Shown: positions 16,576-25,601, counted from the stretch's first letter. The stretch: DNA of 37,037 nt from an uncultured Arenicella sp. (GCA_937918955.1 CAKZRZ010000305.1:1-37037); one strand, 5' to 3'. A program made the numbers and translations. Notes: generated from the letters alone by a model not told the origin.

Positions 16576-19344
16576 GTGAACCCACCGATTAACACGCTAA
16601 GCGATGACGCTAAAATTTTGCCTGACTTACTAGGCGAAGTAATAATTGAACAAGAAGGCAAAGATGTTTTCGATGCTGTTGAGCTACTTCGCCAAGGTTT
16701 TATTAGCCAACGTCAAACGCCAGATGAAGCAAAGCAACAGGCATTATTGAATGCCATTGATGGCTTAGATGTAGATGCGCTAGACCGAGTTATTCACGCC
16801 TTCAGCACCTTTTTTCACCTTGCCAATATCTCAGAAGAGCACGCAAACCAAAAAGCGCGTGCCTCGCTTGAAGAAGCTGGAGAGACTTGGAGTAACTCTT
16901 TTATTGATACCGTTGAAGGCTTCAAACGCAGTGGTAAATCATTAGATGAAGTGATGGAGCTTGTTAGCGACCTAAATTACTATCCAACCTTCACTGCGCA
17001 CCCGACCGAGGCTAAGCGCCCGATAGTACTGGAAGCCCTACAGCGTATTCATAAAGAATATCAAGGCCTTACAAATGGAAGCCTTGGTGAGGCCGAACTA
17101 AGTGAATATCGCCATCGTTTAAAAGCGATGATTCAAATTTTCTGGAAAACCGAGGCTGTACGCCCATCGAAACCAACGGTGTACGATGAAATAGAAAACT
17201 CGCTTTACTACTTTCGTGAGAGCATTTTCACCTGTCTTCCAGAAATTTATCGTGACCTCGAGAATGCAATTAAGCACGCCTACCCAGAAGCGCGTGGTCA
17301 AGCTCTAAAGTTACCCAATATTGTCCGCTTTGGAACTTGGGTTGGCGGCGACCGAGACGGCAACCCGTTTGTCACACCTGAAATTACTCGCAATGCGCTG
17401 CGCATGCAGCAAATAGAAGTACTTTCTGAATACGCGCGTCGAGTAGACCAACTAAGCAAAATACTTACACACAGTAGCGATCAAGTTGAGCTGTCAGATG
17501 AGTTTAAAGGTTCAATGGAACGCGACAGAATTCGCCTGACTAAATATTTAGGTGAAAAACATACAAAAGAACCCTATCGACGCAAACTTAGCCTAGTTAA
17601 ATTGCGATTAGAACACACTATCGCGATTGCCGAAGCGCGCCTAGGCGATGGACAACCTGCCTTCGACCCACTGGCGTTTCAGGATGAAGCTGAGTTCAAA
17701 TACGAACTAACAACTGTGCGTGACTCATTGATACACCACAACGAAGCCAACTTAACCCGTGGCGGCTTGCAAGACTTACTTCGTTTGTTAGACAGCTGCG
17801 GCTTCTATCTTTCAAAGATGGATATTCGCCAAGAATCAACCTTGCACAGCCAAGCAATTCACGAAATTGGTCTAACGCTGGACGAGCCTATCGACTATTA
17901 CTCGATGAGCGAAACACAGCGTCAAGAATGGCTGAGTGCTCGAATTCAAGATGCCAATGATTTGAGTTATGATCGCCGACAAATCACCATTCAAAGCGCC
18001 GACATCATTGCCGTATTTGATTTGATGAGCGAGATGCGCGAAGAAGTATCGAGAGAGTGCTTTGGCAGCTACATCATTTCAATGACGCACGAAGCAAGTC
18101 ACCTTCTTGAAGTTGCATTATTGGCGAAAATGTCTGGGCTAATCAGTAGTGACGCGAGTGGCAACCTTAAGTGTGAAATTCACATTGCACCATTATTCGA
18201 AACAGTGGTAGACCTCGAACACGCCGAACCCACTCTAGAAAGTTTGTTCACCAACCCAGTTTATCGTCAATTGCTTGCTTACAGCAATGAAACCCAAGAA
18301 GTGATGCTTGGCTATTCTGATTCGTGTAAAGACGGCGGTATTCTTGCATCTAGTTGGAATCTATACAAAGCGCAGCAAAACATTGTATCGGTCACTGACA
18401 AGCACAATATTCGTTGTTTATTATTTCATGGTCGAGGCGGCACAATTGGTCGAGGCGGTGGCCCAACTCATGAGTCAATTTTGAGCCAACCTAAAGGTAC
18501 GGTGAAAGGTGGCATTAAGTTCACTGAGCAAGGCGAAGTGTTGTCTTTCAAATACAATTTCAAAGACACTGCGCGCTATGAACTCACCGTTGGGATAACA
18601 GGCTTGATGAAGGCCAGTGATCCGAGTAACGACCGTCAAGACAAGCCAGAGCACATCTCCATGATGGATCAATTGGTAGTCGCCGGCGAAAGCGCGTTCC
18701 GCGAACTCACTGACGATAATGTTGCAACCATGCAATACTTTTATGAAACAACGCCTTCTAGTGAGATCGGCTTGTTGAACATCGGCTCACGCCCATCGCA
18801 CCGAAAGAAAGCAGACTATTCGAAGAAGTCTATTCGCGCTATTGGCTGGGTTTTCGGTTGGTCCCAGTCGCGACAAAACATTCCAGGATGGTATGGTTTA
18901 GGCGCAGCTCTGCGAGCCGCGATCAACAGTGATGGCTTAGCAACGCTTCAAGACATGCATACTAATTGGCGTTACTTTCAAAACCTATTAAGTAACTCTC
19001 AAATGGTAATCTTAAAAACCGACCAGAAGGTTGCGAAAGAGTATTCTAAACTGTGCAGCGACGCCGACATCGCTGAACGCACTTATGATCAACTACACAG
19101 CGAGTTCCGAGAGTCTTTAGAGAGCATTCGGGAAATCACTGGTGAACGCTTGATGATGGCAGACTTCCCTGAAATCGGTCAATCGGTTCGCTGGAGAAAC
19201 GCCTATTTAGACCCCTTGAACCATATCCAAGTTAAGCTGTTAGAACGGTTAAGTAAGGAAGACGATCGCATGGCGTCACCTTGGTTAAAACCGGCACTAG
19301 GCAGTATCAACGGCATTGCCACTGGCCTGCGAAACACTGGCTAA
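16576..19344 (+). CDS. ppc: Phosphoenolpyruvate carboxylase
   Basis: The 922-residue enzyme adds bicarbonate to phosphoenolpyruvate to make oxaloacetate, refilling the citric acid cycle in the cytoplasm. The catalytic histidine is in TFTAHPTE (His142, E. coli His138). The GGDRDGNPFV segment and the FHGRGGTIGRGGGPTH motif (His618, Arg620, Arg626, matching E. coli His579, Arg581, Arg587) are present. The C-terminus ends RNTG, close to the usual QNTG that closes the active site. It is slightly longer than the typical 870-890 residues. The start is GTG with AGGA ten bases upstream. A bidirectional terminator follows. No neighbour belongs to the same pathway. Confidence 0.97.
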   Translation: MNPPINTLSDDAKILPDLLGEVIIEQEGKDVFDAVELLRQGFISQRQTPDEAKQQALLNAIDGLDVDALDRVIHAFSTFFHLANISEEHANQKARASLEEAGETWSNSFIDTVEGFKRSGKSLDEVMELVSDLNYYPTFTAHPTEAKRPIVLEALQRIHKEYQGLTNGSLGEAELSEYRHRLKAMIQIFWKTEAVRPSKPTVYDEIENSLYYFRESIFTCLPEIYRDLENAIKHAYPEARGQALKLPNIVRFGTWVGGDRDGNPFVTPEITRNALRMQQIEVLSEYARRVDQLSKILTHSSDQVELSDEFKGSMERDRIRLTKYLGEKHTKEPYRRKLSLVKLRLEHTIAIAEARLGDGQPAFDPLAFQDEAEFKYELTTVRDSLIHHNEANLTRGGLQDLLRLLDSCGFYLSKMDIRQESTLHSQAIHEIGLTLDEPIDYYSMSETQRQEWLSARIQDANDLSYDRRQITIQSADIIAVFDLMSEMREEVSRECFGSYIISMTHEASHLLEVALLAKMSGLISSDASGNLKCEIHIAPLFETVVDLEHAEPTLESLFTNPVYRQLLAYSNETQEVMLGYSDSCKDGGILASSWNLYKAQQNIVSVTDKHNIRCLLFHGRGGTIGRGGGPTHESILSQPKGTVKGGIKFTEQGEVLSFKYNFKDTARYELTVGITGLMKASDPSNDRQDKPEHISMMDQLVVAGESAFRELTDDNVATMQYFYETTPSSEIGLLNIGSRPSHRKKADYSKKSIRAIGWVFGWSQSRQNIPGWYGLGAALRAAINSDGLATLQDMHTNWRYFQNLLSNSQMVILKTDQKVAKEYSKLCSDADIAERTYDQLHSEFRESLESIREITGERLMMADFPEIGQSVRWRNAYLDPLNHIQVKLLERLSKEDDRMASPWLKPALGSINGIATGLRNTG

Positions 19345-19372
19345 CTATCAGTGGCCTTCAATATGTTGAAAA

Positions 19373-19400
19373 GGGCTGCACATTATTGCAGCCCTTTTTC
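19373..19400. terminator. Bidirectional rho-independent terminator between ppc and the sodium channel gene
   Basis: Perfect 8-bp arms GGGCTGCA (19373-19380) and TGCAGCCC (19387-19394) enclose a six-base loop and are followed by five T on the plus strand. On the minus strand the same stem is followed by four T, so it can also stop the convergent channel gene. Confidence 0.85.
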
Positions 19401-19438
19401 GTTGTAGAGTAAATTGCTTACGCCGACGAGATGGGAAC

Positions 19439-20233
19439 CTAGTCAGGCTTCATATTCGCCTGCTTCACTTCGGCTCTCAGTTCACGAACTTCTTGATGCA
19501 ATTTAGTAATCAAAGTCTCGATATCATCGTGCTCTTCATGTAACTCCTTGTTTTCGGCCTCTTTTACCGTTGCCATAGCGTCGACCACGATCCCGATAAA
19601 TAGGTTTAGTACGGTAAACGTGGTGACCGTAATAAACGGTATAAAGAATACCCAAGCATATTCATGCACTTCCATTACCGGGCGCACGATTCCCATGGAC
19701 CAGCTTTCAAGCGTCATTATCTGAAATAAGGTATACATCGCACCGCCTAAGGTGCCGAACCATTGGGGGAAGGTATCGCCAAACAGCATCGTGCTCAACA
19801 CTCCCGAGATATAAAACACCAGCAATAAGAGGCCTGCAACTGACCCAACCCCCGGGATCGCTAACAGCATCCCGGATACCACACGACGAAACGATTCAAC
19901 TGCTGTTACCAGCCTTAGCACTCTTAAGATGCGGAACGCTCGAAGTATCGACAAACCGCCCGAAGCAGGTACCAGTGACACGACAACGATAACGAAGTCG
20001 AACACATTCCAGCCTTTGGTAAAAAACTTAAGCCGATAGACCAACAGCTTCATCAAAAGTTCAACAACAAATATTGCTAAACAAATGCTGTCGGCAATTT
20101 TTAAAAATGTTACCCAAAAGGAGCTAAGGTTGCGCGAAGTTTCAAAACCCAAAATGACGCCGTTGATAACAATGACAGCAATAATAAAGTTTTGAAACCA
20201 GCTAGATTCAACAATATTTTTAATAGATGACAT
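19439..20233 (-). CDS. Single-domain voltage-gated sodium channel (NavAb/NaChBac type)
   Basis: This 264-residue protein has the six-helix plan of bacterial sodium channels, which work as homotetramers in the inner membrane. The S4 voltage sensor has arginines every third residue (Arg98, 101, 104, 107). The selectivity filter TLESWSM (174-180) is the same as that of NavAb and predicts sodium rather than potassium or calcium. S6 ends near residue 220 and is followed by an acidic linker and a C-terminal coiled coil (about 225-258), the usual tetramer-stabilising tail. Such channels are common in marine and alkaliphilic bacteria and are linked to motility and pH or osmotic responses. It is convergent with ppc and divergent from the FetB-like gene. 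Confidence 0.93.
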   Translation of the reverse strand: MSSIKNIVESSWFQNFIIAVIVINGVILGFETSRNLSSFWVTFLKIADSICLAIFVVELLMKLLVYRLKFFTKGWNVFDFVIVVVSLVPASGGLSILRAFRILRVLRLVTAVESFRRVVSGMLLAIPGVGSVAGLLLLVFYISGVLSTMLFGDTFPQWFGTLGGAMYTLFQIMTLESWSMGIVRPVMEVHEYAWVFFIPFITVTTFTVLNLFIGIVVDAMATVKEAENKELHEEHDDIETLITKLHQEVRELRAEVKQANMKPD

Positions 20234-20385
20234 ACGATCCGCTCTTTTCCATGTTTCTCATCAATGTGGGGACACGCCCTAAAACGATGCGATTTTACTA
20301 CACAAACTTACATTGTGAATTAAACTTGTGAGAAGCTCAGACAATCGTATCACCGAGTCAACTGGAGACCGTCGATAGAATTACC

Positions 20386-21087
20386 ATGCAAATTATCCCG
20401 ATAATCAATCTAACCATTATTGCGCTGCCCGCACTCATGGTTCTTGTGATTCTGTGGCGATGGTCATACTCCGCGGGTAAATCCTTGTATGCCTTGGCTC
20501 GTATGGTGATTCAACTATGTTTAATTGGTTACGCTCTAAGTTATATCTTCGAGACCAAACACCCTGCCTTGGTATTTGGCGTGCTTAGCGTAATGATGTT
20601 GGCTTCCTCTTGGATTGCGCTGGGTTCGGTGCCAGAAAAGCGCACGCGTTTGTATTTTAAAGCACTGCTCGCAACGTTTCTGGTGAACTCAAGCCTGTTA
20701 GCACTGATTACTCAGGGTGTGCTCAGTGTTTCGCCGTGGTTTGCTCCTAATATTGTTATTCCGCTTGCGGGCATGGTATTTGCGGTTGGCATGAATGGTA
20801 TTAGTCTCTTCGCCGAGCGTTATTTTGTTGAACTTGAACGCGCAAGCGAGAACGAGGCCCGAAATACAGCTTATCGCGCGACCTTAATCCCAATTACTAA
20901 TTCATTGTTCGCGGTTGGTTTGGTGTCTTTGCCGGGCATGATGACCGGGCAAATTCTATCTGGCGTTTCACCCTTAATTGCTGTGCGCTATCAAATTATG
21001 ATTATGCTGATGTTTTTTGCTTCATCAGGCTTAACCTCGGCACTCTTTTATCAACTAATCAGAAAGAAAAACAGCGCCAAAAGATAG
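20386..21087 (+). CDS. FetB/UPF0014 family ABC transporter permease
   Basis: The 233-residue protein has about seven hydrophobic segments. It carries the family signature PGMMTGQILSGVSPLIAVRYQ near the C-terminus, and a central RNTAYRATLIPI segment also typical of the family. In E. coli, FetB works with the ATPase FetA in iron export and resistance to peroxide stress. No fetA-like ATPase gene adjoins it here, so the partner must be encoded elsewhere or this is a stand-alone relative. No symbol is given because the pairing is missing. It is divergent from the sodium channel gene and has a 139-bp gap to the next gene. Confidence 0.8.
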   Translation: MQIIPIINLTIIALPALMVLVILWRWSYSAGKSLYALARMVIQLCLIGYALSYIFETKHPALVFGVLSVMMLASSWIALGSVPEKRTRLYFKALLATFLVNSSLLALITQGVLSVSPWFAPNIVIPLAGMVFAVGMNGISLFAERYFVELERASENEARNTAYRATLIPITNSLFAVGLVSLPGMMTGQILSGVSPLIAVRYQIMIMLMFFASSGLTSALFYQLIRKKNSAKR

Positions 21088-21226
21088 ATCCTTACCACTA
21101 AAATGCCATATTCTAATCATTGAATTTATCGAATTTGTCGGCATATTCAATGCGAGCATTACAGGGTATCAGCGTAAAGGACGCCTTCGCTGAAAAAGAA
21201 AAATCAAATGATAAAAGGAGCAATCT

Positions 21227-22174
21227 ATGTTCGAAACCGTTCAATTGATCGCAATTGTTATTGCGATAGTGTGCTTATTTCTAATCGTTGTATCACCTAA
21301 AGGGCCAATCGGCGCCTTCCGTGGTTTGGCTAAAGTAACCATCGTTCCAGCGCTATTGGTATTTCTGGCGCTGTTCTGTGTGCAGCAAGTGCCTGCAGGT
21401 CACGTAAAAGTTGCAACTCTCTTTGGTAAAGTTCAGGACCAAGTTTATCCCGAAGGTCTGCACTTTCCGGTTAACCCTCTCTATGCCTGGAACGAATACG
21501 ATGTTAGGCAAAAAACCATTAAATTCGACAAACTCGGCGTACCATCGCAAGATCAGCTTATTTCACACTTTGATGTGTCGATTCAGTTTCGTTTGAATGG
21601 AAATAAAGCGCCACAGATCAAAAAGAATACCGGCTCAGCCAATGACGTGGTTCAGATTCATGTAGTGCCCTACTTTCGCTCATTGATCCGTGAGCAAGGT
21701 AAAACAGTTGCCAATGCCGAGGAGTTCTACTCCGATGCGGTGCAAACGCGCATGCAGGTTGAAATGATGTCAGCACTAACCAGCAATCTCGAGCCAATTG
21801 GCATCGAAGTTCAGGGCATTTTAATTCGTAACGTCGTGCTACCGCCGTTTATCGCTAAAGCTGTTGAAGATAAAAAGCGTCGTGAGCAAGAGGCAGAAAA
21901 GCAAAAAGCCGAACTAAAACGCTTTACCACAGAACAAGAGCAGAAGATTGCGACAGCCAACGCCGAATTTGAGGCCGCTAAGCTCGAAGAGCAAAAAATT
22001 CGCTTATTGGCCGATGCAGAGGCTTACAAAATTGAGAAAATCAATAAAGCCGCTCAACAGAGCCCCGCGTATATTCAACTCAAACAAATTGAAGCTTGGA
22101 ACGGCATTCTGCCAAAGTATATGGGCGGTGATAGTATGCCTATCTTAGACCTGCGCTCGGCGTCAGATAAATAA
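21227..22174 (+). CDS. SPFH/band-7 (prohibitin-like) membrane protein
   Basis: The 315-residue protein has two hydrophobic segments at the N-terminus (about 3-22 and 37-54), then the band-7 domain (VPAGHVKVATLFGKVQ onward, about 54-220). A long charged coiled coil with many Glu, Lys and Gln (about 210-275) and a short tail follow. Proteins of this group form large rings on membranes and affect protease or membrane-domain function. The ATG has a strong ribosome binding site (AAAGGAG). It stands alone between a FetB-like gene and a medium-chain reductase gene, with its own terminator. It is not HflK or HflC, which occur as a pair. Confidence 0.85.
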   Translation: MFETVQLIAIVIAIVCLFLIVVSPKGPIGAFRGLAKVTIVPALLVFLALFCVQQVPAGHVKVATLFGKVQDQVYPEGLHFPVNPLYAWNEYDVRQKTIKFDKLGVPSQDQLISHFDVSIQFRLNGNKAPQIKKNTGSANDVVQIHVVPYFRSLIREQGKTVANAEEFYSDAVQTRMQVEMMSALTSNLEPIGIEVQGILIRNVVLPPFIAKAVEDKKRREQEAEKQKAELKRFTTEQEQKIATANAEFEAAKLEEQKIRLLADAEAYKIEKINKAAQQSPAYIQLKQIEAWNGILPKYMGGDSMPILDLRSASDK

Positions 22175-22201
22175 GCCAGCTAACAAAAATAATTTAAATT
22201 T

Positions 22202-22233
22202 GGCCGCGACACATAGTGCTCGCGGCCTTTTTT
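22202..22233 (+). terminator. Rho-independent terminator after the SPFH gene
   Basis: Arms GGCCGCGA (22202-22209) and TCGCGGCC (22220-22227) pair perfectly over 8 bp around a ten-base loop and are followed by six T (22228-22233). It lies 27 bp after the stop codon. Confidence 0.9.
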
Positions 22234-22343
22234 GCCTAATTAAAATGCTTAGCAATGCGTTACCGGCTTTAACCTAGGTTGTACAAGTGCATTATTCGTG
22301 GGCTCGCTCAAACGGCATTCACTAGAGTTACGCCATCATTAGC

Positions 22344-22349
22344 TATAAT
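22344..22349 (+). promoter_or_regulatory. -10 box for the medium-chain reductase gene
   Basis: A perfect TATAAT lies 35 bp before the ATG at 22385. There is no convincing -35 box at the expected distance, so the promoter may need an activator. The ribosome binding site GGAG sits in the palindrome TTTGGAG-T-CTCCAAA (22371-22385), which touches the start codon. Confidence 0.4.
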
Positions 22350-22384
22350 TGCTCACAAAATTTTAATAATTTGGAGTCTCCAAA

Positions 22385-23383
22385 ATGAGCATTGAATACA
22401 CCGCCATCAAGCTGGTAAAACGCCCCGAAACAACGATCACACCGGACCTATTCGAAGTTGTTCGACTCACAACGCCAGAGTTGGAAGATGGCCAAATATT
22501 GATAAAGCAAACACATATGTCGCTCGACCCTGCTATGAGAGGCTGGATGATGCCCGATCGAGATAGCTACATTCCTCCCGTAGAGCTAGGTGATATCATG
22601 CGTGCCGGTGGTGTCGGTGAAATTGTTGAGTCTAAGAATCCTGCGATGCCGATTGGAGCGCGCGTTCAAGGTTTGATTGGCTGGACAGAGTACGCGGTGA
22701 GCAATGGAGACGGTTTAAACTTACTTCCCGAGGGCATTCCTACTGAAGCAGTGCTTTGTGTGCTGGCGCTACCAGGCATGACTGCCTACCAAGGCTTAAT
22801 GAATGTTGGAAAACCCAAGCCTGGCGAAACTATCGTAGTATCTGGTGCGGCTGGCTCAGTAGGCTCTATGGTCGGTCAAATTGCTAAAGCCGAGGGGCTT
22901 ACTGTTATTGGAACAGCCGGTACCGACGAAAAATGCCAATGGTTAACTGAAGGACTAGGCTTTGACGCGGCAATTAACTATAAATCTGACGGCCTCGCGA
23001 CAAAGTTAGCGGCGAGTGCGCCGAATGGTGTCGACTTGTACTTTGAAAACACTGGCGGCTCGGTACAACACGCAGTATTTGATCTAATGAATGCACACGG
23101 TCGCATTATGGTGTGCGGCATGATCTCTGATTACAACACGCTCACCCCATCGGCCGGCCCAAATTGGATTCCGATTATAAAAAAACGCTTAACCATCCAA
23201 GGGTTTACGATGCCTGATCACTACGACAAGATCCCAGGCATGATGCAGGCTATGTCCAAATATCTAATGGAAGGTAAAATTAAATATCGAGCGCACACCC
23301 TTCACGGTTTGGAAAGCGCGATAGAAGGTATTAACTTGCTATTTAGTGGTGGAAACACTGGCAAACTGATGGTGGAGCTCTGA
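22385..23383 (+). CDS. NADP-dependent medium-chain oxidoreductase (CurA/YncB, leukotriene B4 dehydrogenase-like)
   Basis: The 332-residue protein is a zinc-free medium-chain dehydrogenase/reductase. The N-terminal catalytic domain contains SLDPAMRGWM, and the Rossmann domain starts at VSGAAGSVGSMVGQIAK, with GTAGTDEKC after the second strand. LYFENTGG and GFTMPDHYDKI are typical of the prostaglandin reductase/CurA group. Such enzymes reduce the double bond of alpha,beta-unsaturated aldehydes and ketones with NADPH and often detoxify lipid-derived enals. The zinc-binding cysteines and histidines of true alcohol dehydrogenases are absent. It is a single gene, convergent with the membrane regulator gene. 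Confidence 0.9.
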   Translation: MSIEYTAIKLVKRPETTITPDLFEVVRLTTPELEDGQILIKQTHMSLDPAMRGWMMPDRDSYIPPVELGDIMRAGGVGEIVESKNPAMPIGARVQGLIGWTEYAVSNGDGLNLLPEGIPTEAVLCVLALPGMTAYQGLMNVGKPKPGETIVVSGAAGSVGSMVGQIAKAEGLTVIGTAGTDEKCQWLTEGLGFDAAINYKSDGLATKLAASAPNGVDLYFENTGGSVQHAVFDLMNAHGRIMVCGMISDYNTLTPSAGPNWIPIIKKRLTIQGFTMPDHYDKIPGMMQAMSKYLMEGKIKYRAHTLHGLESAIEGINLLFSGGNTGKLMVEL

Positions 23384-23522
23384 TCTTTAAGCCTTTCGCC
23401 AACTTGTGCAGTGCCTTACATGGTTAAAAAGCACTGCACGACTGAACCGGCCTATTCGGACTTGAGCAATTTCAAAGACAAACAGAAATAAGCTGAAATC
23501 CAATACTAAGATAAGCGCTTTG

Positions 23523-24449
23523 TTAGTCTTTGGTCTTCGCGTCGGTCTCGATTCCGAGTCGATGGAATATCGAATATAAAGAAGAACGAGGCATCTTCAT
23601 TAACTCGGCTGTGGCGCTCGCATTGCCGCCATTCTTTTGATACTTGTGCAAAACTAATAAGCGCTCTATCTCACTAACTCCATCACGGTATGAAATTTCG
23701 TCGCGCGCAAAGCTCGAGAATATCTCCATAATTTCATTAGAAGTGTGCCTCTCCGCCGAGTACGGCATAAAACGTCGGATATCGGTAATTTGATGCTCGG
23801 ATTCGCCAACCAGTGTAATTAACATGAAAGCCACGTGGACGATTGGCATAAACAAAACAGCATTTACCTTATAGCCAAGCGCCATAATCACCAAGATAAC
23901 CAAACACGTTATTACAAGAGGAAGCAGAGCCAATAATGTGTAGGAGCACCGAATCTGCATCATGTGGTCTTTGTGTCGAATATATCCACGCATAAGTACT
24001 GCGATAATCAGAACCAATCCAATCAAGGAAAACACTTGAAACAGAACATAGAGCTCGCCCTTAATCGCAGTTTGGGTGTACCCAAGAGGTTGGATTCCTT
24101 TAATAACAGTATCGGTAAACAACACCAAGCACGAGAGGGTCAAAGTAAAAAAGTGGATCAGCCATAAGCCTTTGTTAGACTTCTCGCGTGCCACATGCAA
24201 GGAATAAGTAAGAATCGACGATAAACCGCATAAAGCCGCCAAATAATAGGCTTTGACTAAATAAAGAAAACGATCGCCTTTAAAAAACTCAAAAGCGCTC
24301 AATACCTCGCAAACGCTTAGACAGATAAACATGAATATCATTATACAAAATGTATTTGACTCAGCTTTCTTTCGTCCTTGAAGCGCGGCAACAAACACAA
24401 CGATACTGACTAATAGTGCCATCGACGCGGGTAATACATATATACTCAT
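23523..24449 (-). CDS. Seven-helix membrane protein with C-terminal Fis-type helix-turn-helix
   Basis: The 308-residue protein starts with about seven transmembrane helices (residues 3-215) in a pattern like the 7TM sensor regions of some histidine kinases. A short linker follows, then a Fis-type helix-turn-helix at about 255-300 (IERLLVLHKYQKNGGNASAT, then SSLYSIFHRLGI), closely resembling the DNA-binding end of NtrC-family proteins. There is no kinase, receiver or AAA+ domain, so this would be a one-component, membrane-embedded transcription factor that senses a ligand in or near the membrane. The ATG has AGGTG at a suitable distance. It lies 91 bp downstream of the ketosynthase gene, with a terminator-like hairpin in between. 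The ligand and target promoters are unknown. Confidence 0.75.
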   Translation of the reverse strand: MSIYVLPASMALLVSIVVFVAALQGRKKAESNTFCIMIFMFICLSVCEVLSAFEFFKGDRFLYLVKAYYLAALCGLSSILTYSLHVAREKSNKGLWLIHFFTLTLSCLVLFTDTVIKGIQPLGYTQTAIKGELYVLFQVFSLIGLVLIIAVLMRGYIRHKDHMMQIRCSYTLLALLPLVITCLVILVIMALGYKVNAVLFMPIVHVAFMLITLVGESEHQITDIRRFMPYSAERHTSNEIMEIFSSFARDEISYRDGVSEIERLLVLHKYQKNGGNASATAELMKMPRSSLYSIFHRLGIETDAKTKD

Positions 24450-24478
24450 TTTGAGTTACACCTATTCTAAATCATGTT

Positions 24479-24513
24479 AAAAAGTAGGTCGTTGCGCAAA
24501 AAACGCAACGACC
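24479..24513 (-). terminator. Terminator-like hairpin between the ketosynthase and membrane regulator genes
   Basis: Perfect 10-bp arms GGTCGTTGCG (24487-24496) and CGCAACGACC (24504-24513) enclose a seven-base A-rich loop. On the minus strand the stem is followed after three bases by five T (24483-24479). The offset makes it a moderate terminator, so partial read-through into the regulator gene is possible. The plus strand has no T run. Confidence 0.65.
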
Positions 24514-24540
24514 GTAGTTAGCCTATTGGCTACGACAAAG

Positions 24541-25566
24541 TCAAAAAGTGTATCCAAATTGACCAATTACCAAACCCGAACCAGCAAAGCAGCCCCCAAT
24601 TCTATCGCCGCTGCGTACGTGTTGCTCTTCTACCAACTTATTAAAATTCACAGGAAAGGTCGCAGAGGTAATATTTCCTAATTTATCTAAAGTTTTGATC
24701 ATTCTATTAGGAGTTACTCCGTTAATGTTCGACAGCTTCTCGAACGGTTTCTTACCAATTTGGTGACTTAACATCCAATCGAAATCCTTCCACCCTAGAC
24801 GCCTTAATGTGTCGTCTATCAGCTTATTATGGCTTCGAATGAATATACCAGCGAGCTGCCCCATAATCATGTGACCGTCAATTGACCCATCTTCTCGTTG
24901 TTTATAGATACATTTATTAACGTGGGAACTTGACGAAAAAGTGTTAAATAGCTCAAAACCAGATTTATCGTTTTTACTTGCCGCACCAATTACAACAGCC
25001 CCGCCAGCGTCTCCAACAGACAATGCTCCTATGATATTTCGAGCTGTCTTAATGTCGACACCCGACTTTAGGACGTCAATCGCGGCTCGCATGACCCGTG
25101 TCGGCACCTCTCCCGTTACGATCAATGCATATCTGACAATACCACATTCGATATAGTTTGTGGCGATATGCATTGCATCTATAAAACCATAACACGCGTT
25201 CGAAATGTCATAAGCATACCGCGCATTCAGGCCCAAAGAATTCTGAATTGTATGCGCGGTAGCTGGCTCTGGCTGATCCCGCTCGATACCACAAAATATA
25301 ACTAAATCAATATGTTGTGGATCTATACACTCTGCTTTCTCGAGTGCTTGTTGAGCGGCAGGAATAGCTAAATCGGACGGCTTGGCCGAATCAGGCGCCA
25401 TTCGCCGCTCTTCAATACCCATCGTGTCGGACATCCAGTTTTTATCAATACCATACAAAGAATCAGACTTGATTTCTTCGAATAAATCATTTGATTTTAC
25501 GATTTGAGAGGGCAGGTAAACACCAGTTGAGTAGATTTTCGCTTTTTTCTTTTGAGGATGATACAT
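24541..25566 (-). CDS. FabH-like beta-ketoacyl-ACP synthase III family protein
   Basis: The 341-residue protein has the thiolase fold and KAS III signatures. The catalytic cysteine is Cys125 in ISNACYGF, the histidine is His268 in LSHQIGKKP, and the asparagine is Asn298 in LGNITSATFP. These match the Cys-His-Asn triad of FabH (112, 244, 274 in E. coli). The C-terminus reads GGCFAGSGLVIGQ. The sequence is far from housekeeping FabH and is not next to fatty-acid synthesis genes. It therefore fits the group of stand-alone KAS III-like enzymes that make secondary metabolites, signals or specialised acyl products by condensing an acyl-thioester. A structured RNA element and candidate operators lie upstream. 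The substrate is unknown. Confidence 0.87.
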   Translation of the reverse strand: MYHPQKKKAKIYSTGVYLPSQIVKSNDLFEEIKSDSLYGIDKNWMSDTMGIEERRMAPDSAKPSDLAIPAAQQALEKAECIDPQHIDLVIFCGIERDQPEPATAHTIQNSLGLNARYAYDISNACYGFIDAMHIATNYIECGIVRYALIVTGEVPTRVMRAAIDVLKSGVDIKTARNIIGALSVGDAGGAVVIGAASKNDKSGFELFNTFSSSSHVNKCIYKQREDGSIDGHMIMGQLAGIFIRSHNKLIDDTLRRLGWKDFDWMLSHQIGKKPFEKLSNINGVTPNRMIKTLDKLGNITSATFPVNFNKLVEEQHVRSGDRIGGCFAGSGLVIGQFGYTF

Positions 25567-25585
25567 AGAGAGGCTCCATTAGGTT

Positions 25586-25601
25586 TGTCTGAAAATAGAC
25601 A
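25586..25601. promoter_or_regulatory. Inverted repeat TGTCT-N6-AGACA before the ketosynthase gene
   Basis: The palindrome lies 20 bp upstream of the ketosynthase ATG. A related sequence with the same A-rich core (GAAAATCAGACAG, 25642-25654) occurs 56 bp further upstream. It could be a regulator site or a leader hairpin; its closeness to the start codon suggests control of transcription or translation start. Confidence 0.35.

Noticed and set aside
21680-21698. Sequence GCTCATTGATCCGTGAGC resembling hairpin 1 of the repeat elements
   Set aside because: It lies inside the SPFH coding sequence, lacks TTCGTC and the GACTCAA hairpin, and is best explained as codon coincidence.
23406-23439. Perfect 9-bp inverted repeat (GTGCAGTGC and GCACTGCAC) between the reductase and membrane regulator genes
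   Set aside because: The loop is 16 bases and no T run follows directly on the plus strand. It may be a weak end signal but is not a clear terminator.
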